Positions 20,123 to 31,375 of a stretch of 64,000 bases of DNA are shown here, piece after piece. A program made the translations under genes and the position numbers. Origin of the DNA: Marinomonas sargassi (lineage in GTDB: Bacteria > Pseudomonadota > Gammaproteobacteria > Pseudomonadales > Marinomonadaceae); assembly GCF_025716875.1 (NCBI RefSeq), contig NZ_JAOVZB010000003.1, positions 310,001 through 374,000 of the forward strand. Direction: 5' to 3'. The notes below the pieces were generated by a model that saw only the letters and a list, made by a program, of their open reading frames with translations, was not told the DNA's origin and did no database searches. Position 1 is the first letter of the stretch. Each line of letters opens with the position of its first letter.

Positions 20123-21583
20123 ATGTTCGAACAAAACATTTCGTCATTAGCAAAACAACTTCGCGATAAAGACATATCCAGTGTTGAATTGACTCAATAT
20201 TTTCTGAAGCGTATCGCCGATTTAGATCCTCAATTAAACAGCTACATCACAGTGAGCGAGCAACAAGCATTGCAACAAGCTGCAGCCGCTGATGCATTAA
20301 TTCAAAGTGGCCAAGGTTCTAGTTTGGCTGGCATACCCATTGCCCACAAAGACCTTTTTTGTACGCAAGGCACCTTAACCACTTGCGGCTCAAAAATGCT
20401 AAACAATTTTATCCCTCCTTATGAGTCCACAGTAACCAGTCGCATCCAACAAGCAGGAGCGGTCATGCTGGGGAAAACCAACATGGACGAATTCGCCATG
20501 GGCTCTTCGAATGAGAACAGCTTCTATGGTGCAGTGAAAAACCCTTGGAATACAGACACAGTACCCGGTGGTTCATCAGGTGGGTCGGCAGCCGCAATCG
20601 CTGCGGGTCTAGCTATTGCAGCGACAGGAACAGATACAGGTGGTTCTATCCGTCAGCCTGCATCCTTCTGTGGCATCACTGGACTAAAACCAACCTATGG
20701 TCGCGTTTCCCGCTTTGGCATGATTGCTTATGCATCGAGCTTGGATCAGGGTGGCCCAATGGCAAAAAGCGCAGAAGATTGTGCTCACCTATTGCAAGCC
20801 ATGGCTGGATTTGACGAAAAAGATTCCACTTCATCTGAAACAGCGACAGAAGATTATATCGGCAACCTTAATGCCCCTCTAACAGGCTTAAAAATTGGCT
20901 TACCGAAAGAGTACTTTGGTGACGGACTAGACCCCAAAATTGCCGATACCATTATGGCGGCAGTGAAAGAGTTTGAAGCACTTGGCGCAACGGTAAAAGA
21001 AGTGTCACTACCTAACTTGAAGCTAAGCATTCCATCTTACTATGTCATCGCGCCTTCCGAAGCATCGTCAAACCTTTCTCGTTTTGACGGCGTTCGTTTT
21101 GGTCATCGCTGCGACGATCCAAAAGACCTTCTGGATATGTACATGCGTACCCGTGCGGAAGGCTTTGGCGAAGAAGTACAAAAGCGCATCATGGTTGGAA
21201 CCTATGCCCTATCCGAAGGCTACTATGACGCTTACTACTTAAAAGCTCAAAAGATTCGCCGCTTAATCAAAGATGATTTCACTTCAGCCCTAAGCGAAGT
21301 AGACGTCATTATGGGCCCTGTTGCACCGACAACAGCCTTTAACATTGGCAGTAAAACCAATGACCCAGTGGCTATGTACTTAGAAGATATTTATACCCTA
21401 TCTGTTAACCTTGCTGGTATTCCAGCTATGTCTGTTCCTGCGGGCTTTGTCGATGGCATGCCAGTTGGATTACAGATAATGGGCAACTACTTTGCCGAAG
21501 CCAAGCTTCTTAATATTGCACATCAGTACCAACAAAATACTGACTGGCACCTACAATCACCATCTATGGCAGAAGGAGTATAA
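20123..21583 (+). CDS. gatA: Asp/Glu-tRNA amidotransferase subunit A
   Basis: This is the amidase subunit that releases ammonia from glutamine. The Ser-cisSer-Lys triad can be read in [21 protein letters not shown] and [12 protein letters not shown]. The 486-residue length is normal. It starts 11 bases after gatC and ends 2 bases before gatB. GatCAB presence implies indirect synthesis of Gln-tRNA and/or Asn-tRNA in this organism. Confidence 0.98.
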   Translation: MFEQNISSLAKQLRDKDISSVELTQYFLKRIADLDPQLNSYITVSEQQALQQAAAADALIQSGQGSSLAGIPIAHKDLFCTQGTLTTCGSKMLNNFIPPYESTVTSRIQQAGAVMLGKTNMDEFAMGSSNENSFYGAVKNPWNTDTVPGGSSGGSAAAIAAGLAIAATGTDTGGSIRQPASFCGITGLKPTYGRVSRFGMIAYASSLDQGGPMAKSAEDCAHLLQAMAGFDEKDSTSSETATEDYIGNLNAPLTGLKIGLPKEYFGDGLDPKIADTIMAAVKEFEALGATVKEVSLPNLKLSIPSYYVIAPSEASSNLSRFDGVRFGHRCDDPKDLLDMYMRTRAEGFGEEVQKRIMVGTYALSEGYYDAYYLKAQKIRRLIKDDFTSALSEVDVIMGPVAPTTAFNIGSKTNDPVAMYLEDIYTLSVNLAGIPAMSVPAGFVDGMPVGLQIMGNYFAEAKLLNIAHQYQQNTDWHLQSPSMAEGV

Positions 21584-21585
21584 AG

Positions 21586-23031
21586 ATGAATTGGGAAGTT
21601 GTTATCGGCCTTGAGATTCACACTCAGCTCACTACCAAATCAAAGCTTTTCTCCGGTGCCGCTGTTGGCTTTGGTGCAGAACCTAACACCCAAACAACTC
21701 TTGTTGATCTGGGCATGCCTGGTGCATTACCTGTCTTCAACAAAGAAGCTTTGCGCATGGCTGTCATGTTTGGTCACGCCATTAATGCTGAAATTGGCAT
21801 GACATCGGTTTTTGCTCGTAAGAACTACTTTTATCCTGACCTTCCAAAAGGCTACCAAACCAGCCAGATGGATCATCCTATTGTCGGTAAAGGACACCTA
21901 GACATCACCCTAGAAGATGGAACCACTTCACGCATTGGTATCACTCGCGCTCACTTAGAAGAAGACGCAGGAAAATCTTTGCACGAAGACTTCCAAGGCA
22001 TGACAGGGATCGATTTAAACCGCTCTAGCACACCGCTTCTAGAGATTGTCTCTGAGCCAGATATTCGCTCGGCAAAAGAAGCCGTTGCCTATGTGAAAAT
22101 GATCCATTCTATCGTTACCTACCTAGGTATTTGTGATGGCAACATGGCTGAAGGTTCAATGCGTTGCGACATTAACCTTTCTTTGCGCCCTAAAGGCCAA
22201 GAAGAATACGGTACACGTACAGAGATCAAAAACGTTAACTCATTCCGTTTTATTGAGAAGGCCATTTATACCGAGATCGAGCGTCAAGCCGATACCCTAG
22301 AAGATGGCGGTCGCATTATTCAGGAAACTCGTTTATACGATCCTGAGAAAAATGAAACTCGTAGCATGCGTTCGAAAGAAGATGCTAACGACTACCGATA
22401 CTTCCCTTGCCCAGACCTACTTCCTGTAGAGCTGACACAAGAATACGTAGACGAAATCAAAAGTACGTTACCTGAGCTTCCTAGTCAGAAAGCAACACGC
22501 TTCCAAACTGAGTTCCAGTTAAGTGAGTATGATGCCAATGTACTGTCGTCTTCGAGAGAACTTGCTGACTACTTTGAAAGCGCCTTATCCATTACCAAAG
22601 ACGCCAAATTAACGGCTAACTGGGTAATGGGAGAGCTAAGCAAGCTACTTAACCAAGAACAGGTTGAGATTCAAGATGCGCCGGTTAGCGCTGCTGCTTT
22701 TGGTGAATTACTTGTGCGTATAAAAGACAATACCATCAATGGCAAAACAGCAAAAGATGTTTTCCAAGCCATGTGGGATGGTGAAGGCTCTGCCGACGAG
22801 ATCATCGACAAAAAAGGCCTAAAACAGGTAACGGATACGGGCGCCATTGAAAGTATGATTCAGGGTATTCTTGATGCAAATACGCAACAAGTTGAGCAAT
22901 ACAGAGCGGCTGAACCTGATAAACAGAAAAAGATGATTGGCTTCTTTGTAGGTCAAGTTATGAAAGCATCACAAGGAAAAGCTAACCCAGCTATGGTTAA
23001 CCCTATTCTTGCAAAAATGCTGAAAGGTTAA
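21586..23031 (+). CDS. gatB: Asp/Glu-tRNA amidotransferase subunit B
   Basis: GatB binds the misacylated tRNA and activates the carboxylate. The start [15 protein letters not shown] and the [25 protein letters not shown] region are diagnostic, and a C-terminal YqeY-like helical domain (about 330-480) is present. The TAA stop is part of the TTAA target at which a 264-bp MITE has inserted, so the coding sequence is intact but its 3' untranslated region is replaced by the element. Confidence 0.98.
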   Translation: MNWEVVIGLEIHTQLTTKSKLFSGAAVGFGAEPNTQTTLVDLGMPGALPVFNKEALRMAVMFGHAINAEIGMTSVFARKNYFYPDLPKGYQTSQMDHPIVGKGHLDITLEDGTTSRIGITRAHLEEDAGKSLHEDFQGMTGIDLNRSSTPLLEIVSEPDIRSAKEAVAYVKMIHSIVTYLGICDGNMAEGSMRCDINLSLRPKGQEEYGTRTEIKNVNSFRFIEKAIYTEIERQADTLEDGGRIIQETRLYDPEKNETRSMRSKEDANDYRYFPCPDLLPVELTQEYVDEIKSTLPELPSQKATRFQTEFQLSEYDANVLSSSRELADYFESALSITKDAKLTANWVMGELSKLLNQEQVEIQDAPVSAAAFGELLVRIKDNTINGKTAKDVFQAMWDGEGSADEIIDKKGLKQVTDTGAIESMIQGILDANTQQVEQYRAAEPDKQKKMIGFFVGQVMKASQGKANPAMVNPILAKMLKG

Positions 23032-23295
23032 GGAAGGTACGAACAAGTCCACTGGCGTCAGCGTGTGGATAAACCTTTATTATTCGAGGCAAGCTTCGCA
23101 GTCCAATATTGAACATATTGGCAAGAAGCTTAACAAAGAATAAAAAGTGTTTAGATCACGCCCTTCGGGTCTTTCAGAGAAACGGCCTCTCGGTGTTAAG
23201 AGTGATTGAAAGGTATTAACATTCCTGCTCACTCTTGCCTTGATAGACCATTTCTCTGATAAGACTGAAGCTCAGAAGACTTATTCGCACCTTCC
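23032..23295. mobile_element. IS5-type MITE (264 bp) with TTAA target duplication
   Basis: The left end GGAAGGTACGAACAAGTC and the right end, read inward as GGAAGGTGCGAATAAGTC, are inverted repeats with 16 of 18 matches. They agree closely with the remembered IS5 terminal repeats. TTAA flanks both sides (23028-23031 and 23296-23299), a four-base duplication as IS5 makes. There is no transposase frame inside. The interior is built of nested hairpins: AAGCTTC..CCAATAT/ATATTGG..GAAGCTT, TCAGAGAAA/TTTCTCTGA and AAGAGTGA/TCACTCTT. Transcripts reading through from gatB would fold strongly here. The element separates gatB from its terminator at 23317. Confidence 0.88.
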
Positions 23296-23316
23296 TTAAA
23301 GACACCTTTTAGATAT

Positions 23317-23347
23317 AAAAAAACCGCTCCATTAAGCGGTTTTTTTT
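23317..23347. terminator. Bidirectional intrinsic terminator (gatCAB / GGDEF gene)
   Basis: The stem ACCGCT/AGCGGT with a six-base loop is flanked by A7 and T8, so it can end both the gatCAB transcript and the convergent GGDEF gene. It probably lay directly after gatB before the MITE inserted. Confidence 0.88.
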
Positions 23348-23362
23348 GTTTTCATATTCTTA

Positions 23363-24598
23363 TTAAATACTTGAAACCACCCTATCGCGCCCTAAATTTT
23401 TTGCTTCGTAGAGGTTTTTATCCGCAACCTGAATAGACTCTTCTAAGGTTTGCATAGGTAAGGCACAAACCCCCACACTACAGGTAACCGACAATTTAGC
23501 ATCTGTGTATTCTTTTGAGCGAATCGTTTCTAGGAAATCTTTAACCTTAGCGATGAACTCTGTCACTGGTGCTGTAGAGATCACACAAAACTCTTCTCCA
23601 CCAAAGCGGCAAGTTAAATCATCAGGGAAAGCCTCAAGAATCTCTTCCCCCATCAACTCCAACAAACTATCACCTACGACATGACCATAGTTATCGTTCA
23701 CTTTCTTAAAGAAATCCAAATCCATCATGGCCAAAGACACATCCGCCTTACGATGACGGAATAGCTGCCCCCCTTCTTCGAAGAGATGACGGCGGTTTTT
23801 TAATTTTGTTAGCTGATCAATATTTGCGAGGTTTCGAATGGTCTCCAACATGTCCTGCGCTTCCAAGTTATGGATTACGCGACAGTGAAACTCTTCGTGA
23901 TAGAACGGCTTTCTTAAGAAGTCGTTCGCCCCTGCCTTAATAAACTTAGCAGATAACGAGGTATCCCCTTCAGCAGACAAACCTATGATGACTAAATCCT
24001 GAAAGCGATTGTTGTTTCTAAGCATTCTAACTAAGTCATAACCATTCACCAGCGGCATGTTATAGTCAGTAATCAACATTCTTATATCAGAGTCCGCTTC
24101 TAATTGAGCTAGCGCTTCTTGACCATTCTCAGCTTCAAGCACCTCAAAGCCATACTGTTTAAGTAAAATTTTAATAAACAAACGACTGGTTGTTGAATCC
24201 TCAGCCACCAAAATTTTCACACCTTGGTTTTTCACTAAGCGTTCAACCACCTTAATGACATAACTGAATGAATAGCGGTTATCTTTGACGATATAGTCCA
24301 GCACCCCCTTATTAAGAAGGTTTAAACGGACTTTTTCACTGATATTACCAGTAAGTACAATAGGAGGAATTTGATGTGAGAGAACGAGGTCAACTATTTC
24401 ACCGTTTTCAGCATCCGGTAAGTTCAAATCAACTATTGCAGCAAAAAACTCACCAGGAGATTCTTTAAGCTTCTTTTCTGCCTCTTTATAACAAGGGCAT
24501 AGCACAGGAGAGAAAGTAGGATTCTGCGATAACAGATGATTAAGGACTTTTAGTACAACAACACTATCCTCGACCACCAATATCTTTCTTTTCACCAT
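23363..24598 (-). CDS. Diguanylate cyclase with two receiver domains
   Basis: The order is receiver 1 (about residues 5-115, ILVVEDSVVVLKVLN; FAAIVDLNLPD carries the phosphoacceptor Asp), receiver 2 (about 125-245, ILVAEDSTTSRLFIK; MLITDYNMP) and GGDEF (about 255-411). The active-site motif GGEEF is near residue 333, so cyclic-di-GMP synthesis is expected. No clear RxxD inhibitory site is seen just upstream of GGEEF. The ATG at 24598 is preferred, with AGGGA upstream; a GTG at 24619 is an alternative. It is a single gene, divergent from the YkgJ-like gene, with no kinase beside it. Confidence 0.92.
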   Translation of the reverse strand: MVKRKILVVEDSVVVLKVLNHLLSQNPTFSPVLCPCYKEAEKKLKESPGEFFAAIVDLNLPDAENGEIVDLVLSHQIPPIVLTGNISEKVRLNLLNKGVLDYIVKDNRYSFSYVIKVVERLVKNQGVKILVAEDSTTSRLFIKILLKQYGFEVLEAENGQEALAQLEADSDIRMLITDYNMPLVNGYDLVRMLRNNNRFQDLVIIGLSAEGDTSLSAKFIKAGANDFLRKPFYHEEFHCRVIHNLEAQDMLETIRNLANIDQLTKLKNRRHLFEEGGQLFRHRKADVSLAMMDLDFFKKVNDNYGHVVGDSLLELMGEEILEAFPDDLTCRFGGEEFCVISTAPVTEFIAKVKDFLETIRSKEYTDAKLSVTCSVGVCALPMQTLEESIQVADKNLYEAKNLGRDRVVSSI

Positions 24599-24783
24599 TT
24601 CCAATGATTCCCTGTTCACAAAACAACGTAACTACTAGCAAACATAACTATTAGCATAAGATACTATGACACACCATTGTAATACATTAAAATTCACTTT
24701 AGTGTGGTATTTATTAAATTAATAACATATCTACAGATAAATAGTACTATTACATAAATAGATTAACAAAAGGAATGCTGTGA

Positions 24784-25035
24784 ATGTTATGCCGTAGTCA
24801 CTGTGGTGCATGCTGTACAGCCCCTTCTATAAGTTCCCCTATCCCAGGAATGCCAAACGGTAAAGCGGCAGGAGAGCCCTGCATAAAACTTTTACAAGAT
24901 ATGAGTTGCGCTATCTTTGGGTCCCCTTCAAGACCAAAAGTATGCGCTGATTTTATGGCTGAAACAGCAATTTGTGGTGACACAAGAGAAGATGCCATTA
25001 TGATATTAGATATTTTAGAAAACGATACAAAATAA
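24784..25035 (+). CDS. YkgJ-family cysteine cluster protein
   Basis: This 83-residue protein begins MLCRSHCGACCTAPSIS and has eight Cys residues, fitting the metal-chelating CxxCxxCC-type YkgJ/UPF0153 pattern. The function is not established; iron or zinc binding is assumed from the family. AAGGA lies nine bases before the ATG. The transpeptidase gene follows 30 bases later on the same strand. Confidence 0.82.
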   Translation: MLCRSHCGACCTAPSISSPIPGMPNGKAAGEPCIKLLQDMSCAIFGSPSRPKVCADFMAETAICGDTREDAIMILDILENDTK

Positions 25036-25065
25036 ACTTTGCATAAGGTACACAAGGACTTCCCT

Positions 25066-26742
25066 ATGGGTTCAATTTTCAAGATATTTTCTTTTACCGC
25101 GACTTGCCTTTTTATTACCGCTTGTTCTGCTCCAAAACAAAAAGTAGACAGCCAGTTTGCAATAACACCGCCCACCGAATCAGAAATTGAGACAACAATT
25201 AATCAACAGCTTGCCATAACGCTTAATGCCTTTGCCCCCGTTGCTGGACAAGCATTAGCAAACAACAGCGTTTTAGCCGCCTATAGAGCACGTAACTACA
25301 GCCCTATATGGATCAAAGACCAAACCATTAACCCTTCCATATACAAATTGGTCGATATATTAGAACAATCACATACCCATGGCTTAAATCCAATTTTGTA
25401 TTATACAAACATCATCAACGAATACCTTGCCATTCCGCAACCTAGCACTCAGCAACTTGCCGAAATGGATGTAATAGCCACCATAGCTTTAGGCAGCTAT
25501 GCCCATGACTTGAGCAACGGTCGCTATGAGCCGCAACTCATCGACCCTAACTGGCAGCTAGACGCACCAAGTAACACATGGAATGAATTACTTTACTTAG
25601 ATTCCGCAACAGATATGGTCAACTATCTTGGTGTACTCGCACCAAGAAGCCCAGAGTATCAAGTTCTACAAAAATGGCTTACCTACTACAAAGATTTAAT
25701 TCAAAAGGAAAAAGACATTTTAGTGCAAGCTGGCGTACCTCTCTCAATTGGAGATCAAGGGCCTCGTGTTGCCCAATTGCGTGCTAGATTGGTTCAGTTA
25801 GGCGACATTCGTTTCTCTACCCGCAGAGTCAATGAAGATGAATTTGATGAAAAGCTACAAGAAGCCTTGAAGCGCTTTCAACATCGCCACCACATTACTT
25901 CCGATGGCGCAGCTGGCTCAAAAACCATTCAAATGCTTAACGTGCCTCTAAGCACTCGCGTTAAACAAATCACTTACAACCTAGAAAGGTGGCGCTGGTT
26001 GCCAAGCGAACTCGAATCCAATCGTATTTGGGTAGACTTAACCAACTACACAGTTGACCTACACCTAAACAACGAACTCACCACCATGAAAGCCGTTATT
26101 GGCAAACCAGAAAGAAAAACTCCGGTTTTCAAAGGCCTGATGACCTATATGGTAACCAACCCAACATGGCGTGTTCCCCATAGAATTGCCACAGAAAACC
26201 TTCTACCTAAACTGCAAAGCAACCCCAACTATCTAATAGAAAGAGGTTATAAGGTTTTCTCTAGTTGGAGCGTTGGTGCTAAAGAGTTAGACAGTACACT
26301 CATTGACTGGAACAAAATAACGCCTGAAACCCTAAATTATCGATTCGAGCAAAATCAAGATAAGGAAAATGCACTCGGCCAATATAAATTTATGTTCCCT
26401 AACAGGAACGAAATATATTTGCACGACACCCCTGCTAAGCATTTATTCAAAGAAACAGACAGAGCCTACAGTTCAGGTTGCGTTCGCCTAGAAAAACCCC
26501 ACGAGTTTGCCGAAGCTATCACTAAGAACAGTAAACGCTTTACGGAAATGACAGAGTCCTTATCGAATAAATCTAATACGGTAGTCACTTTGCCTAAATA
26601 CCTGCCGGTATATCTGATATATCTAACTGTGGTACCTAATATGAACGGTATGTTGGAGTTCCGTCATGACATATACGACAGAGACCCTCTAATGGAAGAG
26701 GCAATGGGCTACCATAGATTTGCCCCTAGCGAGTCCATCTAA
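25066..26742 (+). CDS. L,D-transpeptidase lipoprotein, YcbB/LdtD type
   Basis: The ATG at 25066 has AAGGA seven bases upstream and yields a lipoprotein signal ending LFITAC, with C20 as lipidation site. A TTG at 25039 would spoil the signal. A helical scaffold domain (about residues 35-215) is followed by a peptidoglycan-binding domain (about 226-285, SIGDQGPRVAQLRARLVQLG). The YkuD catalytic domain (about 310-490) has HDTP and SSGCVRLEKP, giving catalytic C472. It should form 3-3 peptidoglycan cross-links in the periplasm. LdtD proteins are often anchored by a helix, so the lipobox is noteworthy. The length of about 558 residues is normal. Confidence 0.92.
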   Translation: MGSIFKIFSFTATCLFITACSAPKQKVDSQFAITPPTESEIETTINQQLAITLNAFAPVAGQALANNSVLAAYRARNYSPIWIKDQTINPSIYKLVDILEQSHTHGLNPILYYTNIINEYLAIPQPSTQQLAEMDVIATIALGSYAHDLSNGRYEPQLIDPNWQLDAPSNTWNELLYLDSATDMVNYLGVLAPRSPEYQVLQKWLTYYKDLIQKEKDILVQAGVPLSIGDQGPRVAQLRARLVQLGDIRFSTRRVNEDEFDEKLQEALKRFQHRHHITSDGAAGSKTIQMLNVPLSTRVKQITYNLERWRWLPSELESNRIWVDLTNYTVDLHLNNELTTMKAVIGKPERKTPVFKGLMTYMVTNPTWRVPHRIATENLLPKLQSNPNYLIERGYKVFSSWSVGAKELDSTLIDWNKITPETLNYRFEQNQDKENALGQYKFMFPNRNEIYLHDTPAKHLFKETDRAYSSGCVRLEKPHEFAEAITKNSKRFTEMTESLSNKSNTVVTLPKYLPVYLIYLTVVPNMNGMLEFRHDIYDRDPLMEEAMGYHRFAPSESI

Positions 26743-26809
26743 AAACTATGTAGTGTAGCTTGAAGAATAAGCTGCACTGTAAACAAAAAAACATTAAAAA
26801 TAGACAAAC

Positions 26810-26845
26810 AAAAAACGCGTACCGAATTTCGATACGCGTTTTTTT
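26810..26845. terminator. Bidirectional terminator between ldt and asd
   Basis: The stem ACGCGTA/TACGCGT, extended by CGAA/TTCG pairing, is flanked by A6 and T7. It lies between the convergent L,D-transpeptidase and asd genes. Confidence 0.88.
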
Positions 26846-26877
26846 ATAGCTCTTGCTTTATTGCTTACTGACTAAAA

Positions 26878-27996
26878 TTAGTCATCAAGCAAAATACGTA
26901 ACATACGACGTAATGGCTCTGCAGCACCCCATAACAACTGGTCACCAACAGAGAAGGCGCTAATGTATTCAGGCCCCATATTAAGCTTACGAATACGACC
27001 AACTGGGATACCTAGAGTACCTGTTGCTACAGTAGGCGTTAAACGCTCCATAGTCGCTTGCTTATCATTTGGTACAACATCAACCCACTGGTTATGCTCT
27101 GCTAGCATGCCTTCGATATCCGCTACCGGAATATCTTTGTTCAATTTGATAGTGAAGGCTTGGCTATGACAACGCATGGCACCGATACGTACACACAAAC
27201 CATCAACTGGGATGATTGAGCCTGTATTTCCAAGGATCTTGTTTGTTTCCGCCTGAGCTTTCCACTCTTCACGGCTTTGACCATTATCAAGCTGAGAGTC
27301 GATGTAAGGGATCAAACTACCTGCTAGCGGCACACCAAACTGATCAACTGGCATAGTATTAGAACGCATTTGCTCCGCCACTTTACGGTCAATATCCAAA
27401 ATAGCACTAGCAGGATCAGCAAGCTCAGAAGCCACTGAAGACTGCAACATGCCCATTTGATTAATCAACTCGCGCATATGACGAGCACCGCCACCTGAAG
27501 CCGCTTGATACGTCATAGACGTCATCCACTCAATGTGGCCTTTCTCAAACAAACCACCAAGAGCCAACAACATCAAGCTCACGGTACAGTTACCACCAAC
27601 AAAGGTTTTCACCCCATCAACCAAACCTTGCTTGATGACGTTTTGGTTAACTGGATCCAATACGATAATGGCATCTTTCTCCATACGCAGTGAAGACGCC
27701 GCATCAATCCAGTAACCGTTCCAACCAGCCTCACGCAACTGTGGGTAAACCGCTTTGGTATAGTCTCCACCTTGGCAGGTAATAATAATGTCCATCTTTT
27801 GCAACGCATCAATATCTGTTGCGTCTTGTAACAATGGAATATCCTTACCAATTTCTGGTCCTTTCTGCCCCGTTTGAGAAGTGGTGAAAAACACTGGATC
27901 AATATGATCAAAGTCTTTTTCTTCTCGCATACGTTGCATCAACACGGAACCAACCATTCCGCGCCAGCCGACTAAACCTACAGTTTGTTTTGACAT
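26878..27996 (-). CDS. asd: Aspartate-semialdehyde dehydrogenase
   Basis: This enzyme reduces aspartyl-4-phosphate to the semialdehyde in the lysine, threonine, methionine and DAP pathways. The NADP motif [13 protein letters not shown] is at residues 7-19, the catalytic C137 lies in [10 protein letters not shown], and [16 protein letters not shown] is typical of the gammaproteobacterial form. The 372-residue length is normal. It lies downstream of leuB with a 78-base gap, as in Pseudomonas-type genomes. Confidence 0.97.
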   Translation of the reverse strand: MSKQTVGLVGWRGMVGSVLMQRMREEKDFDHIDPVFFTTSQTGQKGPEIGKDIPLLQDATDIDALQKMDIIITCQGGDYTKAVYPQLREAGWNGYWIDAASSLRMEKDAIIVLDPVNQNVIKQGLVDGVKTFVGGNCTVSLMLLALGGLFEKGHIEWMTSMTYQAASGGGARHMRELINQMGMLQSSVASELADPASAILDIDRKVAEQMRSNTMPVDQFGVPLAGSLIPYIDSQLDNGQSREEWKAQAETNKILGNTGSIIPVDGLCVRIGAMRCHSQAFTIKLNKDIPVADIEGMLAEHNQWVDVVPNDKQATMERLTPTVATGTLGIPVGRIRKLNMGPEYISAFSVGDQLLWGAAEPLRRMLRILLDD

Positions 27997-28074
27997 GGTT
28001 TTCTACCTTTTTTTGTGGGGTCACTCATACCAAGAGCAATGTCCCTAATGAATACTCTTAATTCTTTTGTAGAA

Positions 28075-29154
28075 TTAAGCTTTTAGTGCTGCCAGTACCG
28101 CATCACCCATGGCTTGCGTACTAACGGTTTCACATCCTTCGGATGCAATATCTGCTGTTCTTAAACCTAGATCCAAGACACTACTTACAGCCGCTTCAAT
28201 CGCGTCTGCTGCCTCTTTCGCATCAAGGGAATAACGCAACATCATAGCCACAGATAAAATAGTCGCTAATGGGTTAGCAATACCTTTACCTGCGATGTCA
28301 GGAGCAGAACCATGACATGGCTCATACATACCACGACCTTCCGCATTTAGTGACGCAGAAGGCAGCATACCAATAGAGCCGGTAAGCATGGCAGCAGCAT
28401 CAGATAGGATATCACCAAACATGTTACCAGTAACCATTACATCAAACTGTTTTGGCGCCCTAACAAGCTGCATTGCAGCATTATCTACTAGCATATGAGT
28501 CAATTCGACATCAGGATACTCTTTAGCTACTTCTTCCATGATTTCTTTCCAAAGTACCGTTACTTCCAATACGTTAGATTTATCGATAGAACAAACGCGC
28601 TTGCCACGTTGACGTGCTGCTTCAAAGGCAGAACGACCGATGCGACGGATTTCAGATTCTGAGTAAACGTAAGTGTTAAAGCCTTCACGCTCACCATTTT
28701 CTAAAGTACGAATACCACGTGGTTGACCGAAGTAGATACCGCCAGTTAACTCACGAACGATCAAGATATCTAAGCCTGCAACCACTTCAGGTTTCAAGCT
28801 AGAAGCATCCGCTAATTGCGGGTATAAGATCGCTGGACGAAGGTTAGAAAACAACTCTAAGTTAGCGCGTAAACCAAGTAGACCTTTCTCTGGACGAACA
28901 GCCATATCTAGGCCATCCCACTTAGGTCCACCAACTGCACCTAACAAAATAGCGTCAGCTGCTTTGGCTTTAGCTAAAGTGTCTTCTGGTAGTGGAGAGC
29001 CTGTTTCATCGTAAGCGGAACCACCAACCAATGCGCTTTCATGCTGGATGCCTAATGAGAAAGACTCATTCACAGCATCCAATACTCTTACCGCTTGAGA
29101 AACAATTTCTGGACCAATACCATCACCTGGCAATACCAATACTTTCTTAGTCAT
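28075..29154 (-). CDS. leuB: 3-isopropylmalate dehydrogenase
   Basis: This enzyme makes 2-oxoisocaproate precursor in leucine synthesis. The start [14 protein letters not shown], the [10 protein letters not shown] motif and the late [15 protein letters not shown] segment identify the family; length 359 is normal. It is the last gene of leuCDB. An 8-bp inverted repeat (28057-28064 and 28072-28079) overlaps the stop codon and may be a weak 3' stem. Confidence 0.98.
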   Translation of the reverse strand: MTKKVLVLPGDGIGPEIVSQAVRVLDAVNESFSLGIQHESALVGGSAYDETGSPLPEDTLAKAKAADAILLGAVGGPKWDGLDMAVRPEKGLLGLRANLELFSNLRPAILYPQLADASSLKPEVVAGLDILIVRELTGGIYFGQPRGIRTLENGEREGFNTYVYSESEIRRIGRSAFEAARQRGKRVCSIDKSNVLEVTVLWKEIMEEVAKEYPDVELTHMLVDNAAMQLVRAPKQFDVMVTGNMFGDILSDAAAMLTGSIGMLPSASLNAEGRGMYEPCHGSAPDIAGKGIANPLATILSVAMMLRYSLDAKEAADAIEAAVSSVLDLGLRTADIASEGCETVSTQAMGDAVLAALKA

Positions 29155-29183
29155 TTTAAAACCTTCTAATCAATCTACTTAGA

Positions 29184-29834
29184 TTACTTCTCGCGTGACA
29201 AGAAAAGCCACGGCGCTTCATTCATACGTTTTTCTTCATAGCTTCTGATCGAGTCTTCTTGTTGTAAAGTAAGACCGATATCATCCAAGCCATTTAACAA
29301 ACAATGCTTACGAAAGCTGTCCACCTCAAAAGAGAACTCTGCACCTGTAGGTGAAGTTACTTTTTGGTTTTCTAGGTCAATGGTAATTTGAGCACCTTCT
29401 TGAGCGGTAACCTCAACAAACAATTGATCCACTTCTTCCGCAGCCAAAACAATTGGCAACAAACCGTTTTTAAAACAGTTGTTATAAAAAATATCTGCAA
29501 AGCTTGGTGCAATGATAGAACGGAAGCCGTAATCATCTAATGCCCAAGGAGCGTGTTCACGACTCGAACCACAGCCAAAGTTTTGACGTGCTAACAGCAC
29601 GCTAGAATCTTTATAGCTTGGCAAATTCAATACGAAGTCTTCACGAAGAGGACGACCAGTACATTCTTGGTCTGGTTGACCTTCATCTTCATAACGAAGC
29701 TCATCAAATAAGTTTTTACCAAACCCTGTGCGCTTGATGGATTTCAAGAACTGCTTAGGGATGATCATGTCCGTATCGACATTGGCTAAATCAAGAGGTG
29801 CAGCCAAACCTGTATGCTTAGTAAAAGGACGCAT
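29184..29834 (-). CDS. leuD: 3-isopropylmalate dehydratase small subunit
   Basis: This is the swivel-domain subunit of isopropylmalate isomerase. The motifs [16 protein letters not shown] and [15 protein letters not shown] are clear; length is 216. It sits 20 bases after leuC and 29 before leuB. Confidence 0.97.
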   Translation of the reverse strand: MRPFTKHTGLAAPLDLANVDTDMIIPKQFLKSIKRTGFGKNLFDELRYEDEGQPDQECTGRPLREDFVLNLPSYKDSSVLLARQNFGCGSSREHAPWALDDYGFRSIIAPSFADIFYNNCFKNGLLPIVLAAEEVDQLFVEVTAQEGAQITIDLENQKVTSPTGAEFSFEVDSFRKHCLLNGLDDIGLTLQQEDSIRSYEEKRMNEAPWLFLSREK

Positions 29835-29854
29835 ATTGTCTCCTAATGGGCTTC

Positions 29855-31282
29855 TTAATGTTTAACCAAATCATTTACGTCAACAAAGTGACCAGCAATA
29901 GCCGCCGCTGCAGCCATAGCAGGACTCACCAAGTGAGTACGACCACCAAAACCTTGACGACCTTCAAAGTTACGGTTTGAGGTAGAAGCACAATGCTCAC
30001 CTGCCCCTAACTTATCTGCGTTCATTGCCAAACACATAGAACAACCCGGTTCACGCCACTCTAAGCCAGCCGCTTCAAAAATTTCGTGCAAGCCTTCTTT
30101 TTCTGCTTGAGCTTTTACCAAACCAGAACCCGGCACTACAATCGCCTGTTTCAAAGTGGAAGCAACTTGACGGCCTTTAACGACCTCAGCCGCAATACGC
30201 AAATCTTCAATACGTGAGTTAGTACAAGAACCAATAAATACTCGGTCTAAGGTCACATCAGCTAAGGTTGTTTTACCTTCCAAGCCCATGTATTTCCATG
30301 CACGTGCATAACCTTCTTTCTTCACTGGATCCTCTTGATCTTCGGCGCGAGGAATCGGCTGATCAATGGCAATAACCATTTCAGGCGATGTACCCCAAGT
30401 TACCTGAGGTTTAATCTCTTCTGATTTAAGCACAACCACTTCATCGAACTGGGCATCATCGTCAGATACCAAATCTTTCCATGCTTCGACAGCCATATCC
30501 CAATGCTCACCTTTCGGTGCATAAGGACGGCCTTTCACGTACTCAACGGTAGTATCATCAACAGCGATCAAACCAACACGGGCACCGGCTTCGATGGCCA
30601 TGTTACATACGGTCATACGACCTTCCATCGATAAAGACTGAATACCTGTACCACCAAATTCAATCGCGTAACCTGTACCACCAGCGGTACCAATTTTACC
30701 GATAATGGCAAGTACAACGTCTTTAGCAGATACCCAAGGTGATAATTCACCATCAACACGAACTAGCATGTTGCGGCTTTTCTTTTGTACAAGACACTGG
30801 GTCGCTAAAACGTGCTCTACTTCTGATGTACCAATACCATGGGCTAATGCACCAAAAGCACCGTGAGTCGATGTATGAGAGTCACCACAAACCACAGTCA
30901 TACCGGGAAGCGTCGCACCTTGTTCTGGCCCAACAACGTGCACTATCCCCTGACGAATGTCTTTCATAGTAAATTCAGTGATACCAAACTCATCACAGTT
31001 ATCATCCAATGTAGTTACTTGGATCTTAGAAACTGGGTCTTCAATACCATCGACTCCAGAAATACGCTCTTTCTTTGTCGTTGGTACGTTATGGTCTGGT
31101 GTTGCTAAGCTAGACGATACACGCCAAGGCTTACGATTTGCCATTCTCAAGCCTTCAAAAGCCTGTGGCGAAGTAACTTCATGAAGCAATTGTAAGTCGA
31201 TATAAATCAACGCACTGCCGTCGTCTCGTTGCTGAACAAGGTGGCTGTCCCACAACTTGTCATAAAGGGTTTTACCTGACAT
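29855..31282 (-). CDS. leuC: 3-isopropylmalate dehydratase large subunit
   Basis: This aconitase-family subunit carries the 4Fe-4S cluster. The ligand Cys residues lie in [14 protein letters not shown] and in [11 protein letters not shown]. The start region [11 protein letters not shown] and the [15 protein letters not shown] motif are typical; length is 475. It is the first gene of leuCDB, with AGGAGAG just upstream of its ATG, and is divergent from a LysR gene that may regulate it. Confidence 0.98.
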   Translation of the reverse strand: MSGKTLYDKLWDSHLVQQRDDGSALIYIDLQLLHEVTSPQAFEGLRMANRKPWRVSSSLATPDHNVPTTKKERISGVDGIEDPVSKIQVTTLDDNCDEFGITEFTMKDIRQGIVHVVGPEQGATLPGMTVVCGDSHTSTHGAFGALAHGIGTSEVEHVLATQCLVQKKSRNMLVRVDGELSPWVSAKDVVLAIIGKIGTAGGTGYAIEFGGTGIQSLSMEGRMTVCNMAIEAGARVGLIAVDDTTVEYVKGRPYAPKGEHWDMAVEAWKDLVSDDDAQFDEVVVLKSEEIKPQVTWGTSPEMVIAIDQPIPRAEDQEDPVKKEGYARAWKYMGLEGKTTLADVTLDRVFIGSCTNSRIEDLRIAAEVVKGRQVASTLKQAIVVPGSGLVKAQAEKEGLHEIFEAAGLEWREPGCSMCLAMNADKLGAGEHCASTSNRNFEGRQGFGGRTHLVSPAMAAAAAIAGHFVDVNDLVKH

Positions 31283-31341
31283 AACATCTCTCCTAAAAAT
31301 ATTATTGCGCTATCCTAAATCTTTGGTATAAATAACTCAAA

Positions 31342-31359
31342 TTCATATTTTTCATATTT
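31342..31359. repeat. Tandem 9-bp repeat in the leuC-lysR intergenic region
   Basis: TTCATATTT occurs twice head to tail in the 93-base divergent region. The spacing of roughly one helical turn and the AT-rich setting fit a LysR-type binding region or an UP-like element, but neither is shown. Confidence 0.4.
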
Positions 31360-31375
31360 TGGATAATCTTTTGGA

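Noticed and set aside
20545-20814. An alternative frame inside gatA
   Set aside because: It is fully nested in the conserved amidase signature region of gatA and is a shadow.
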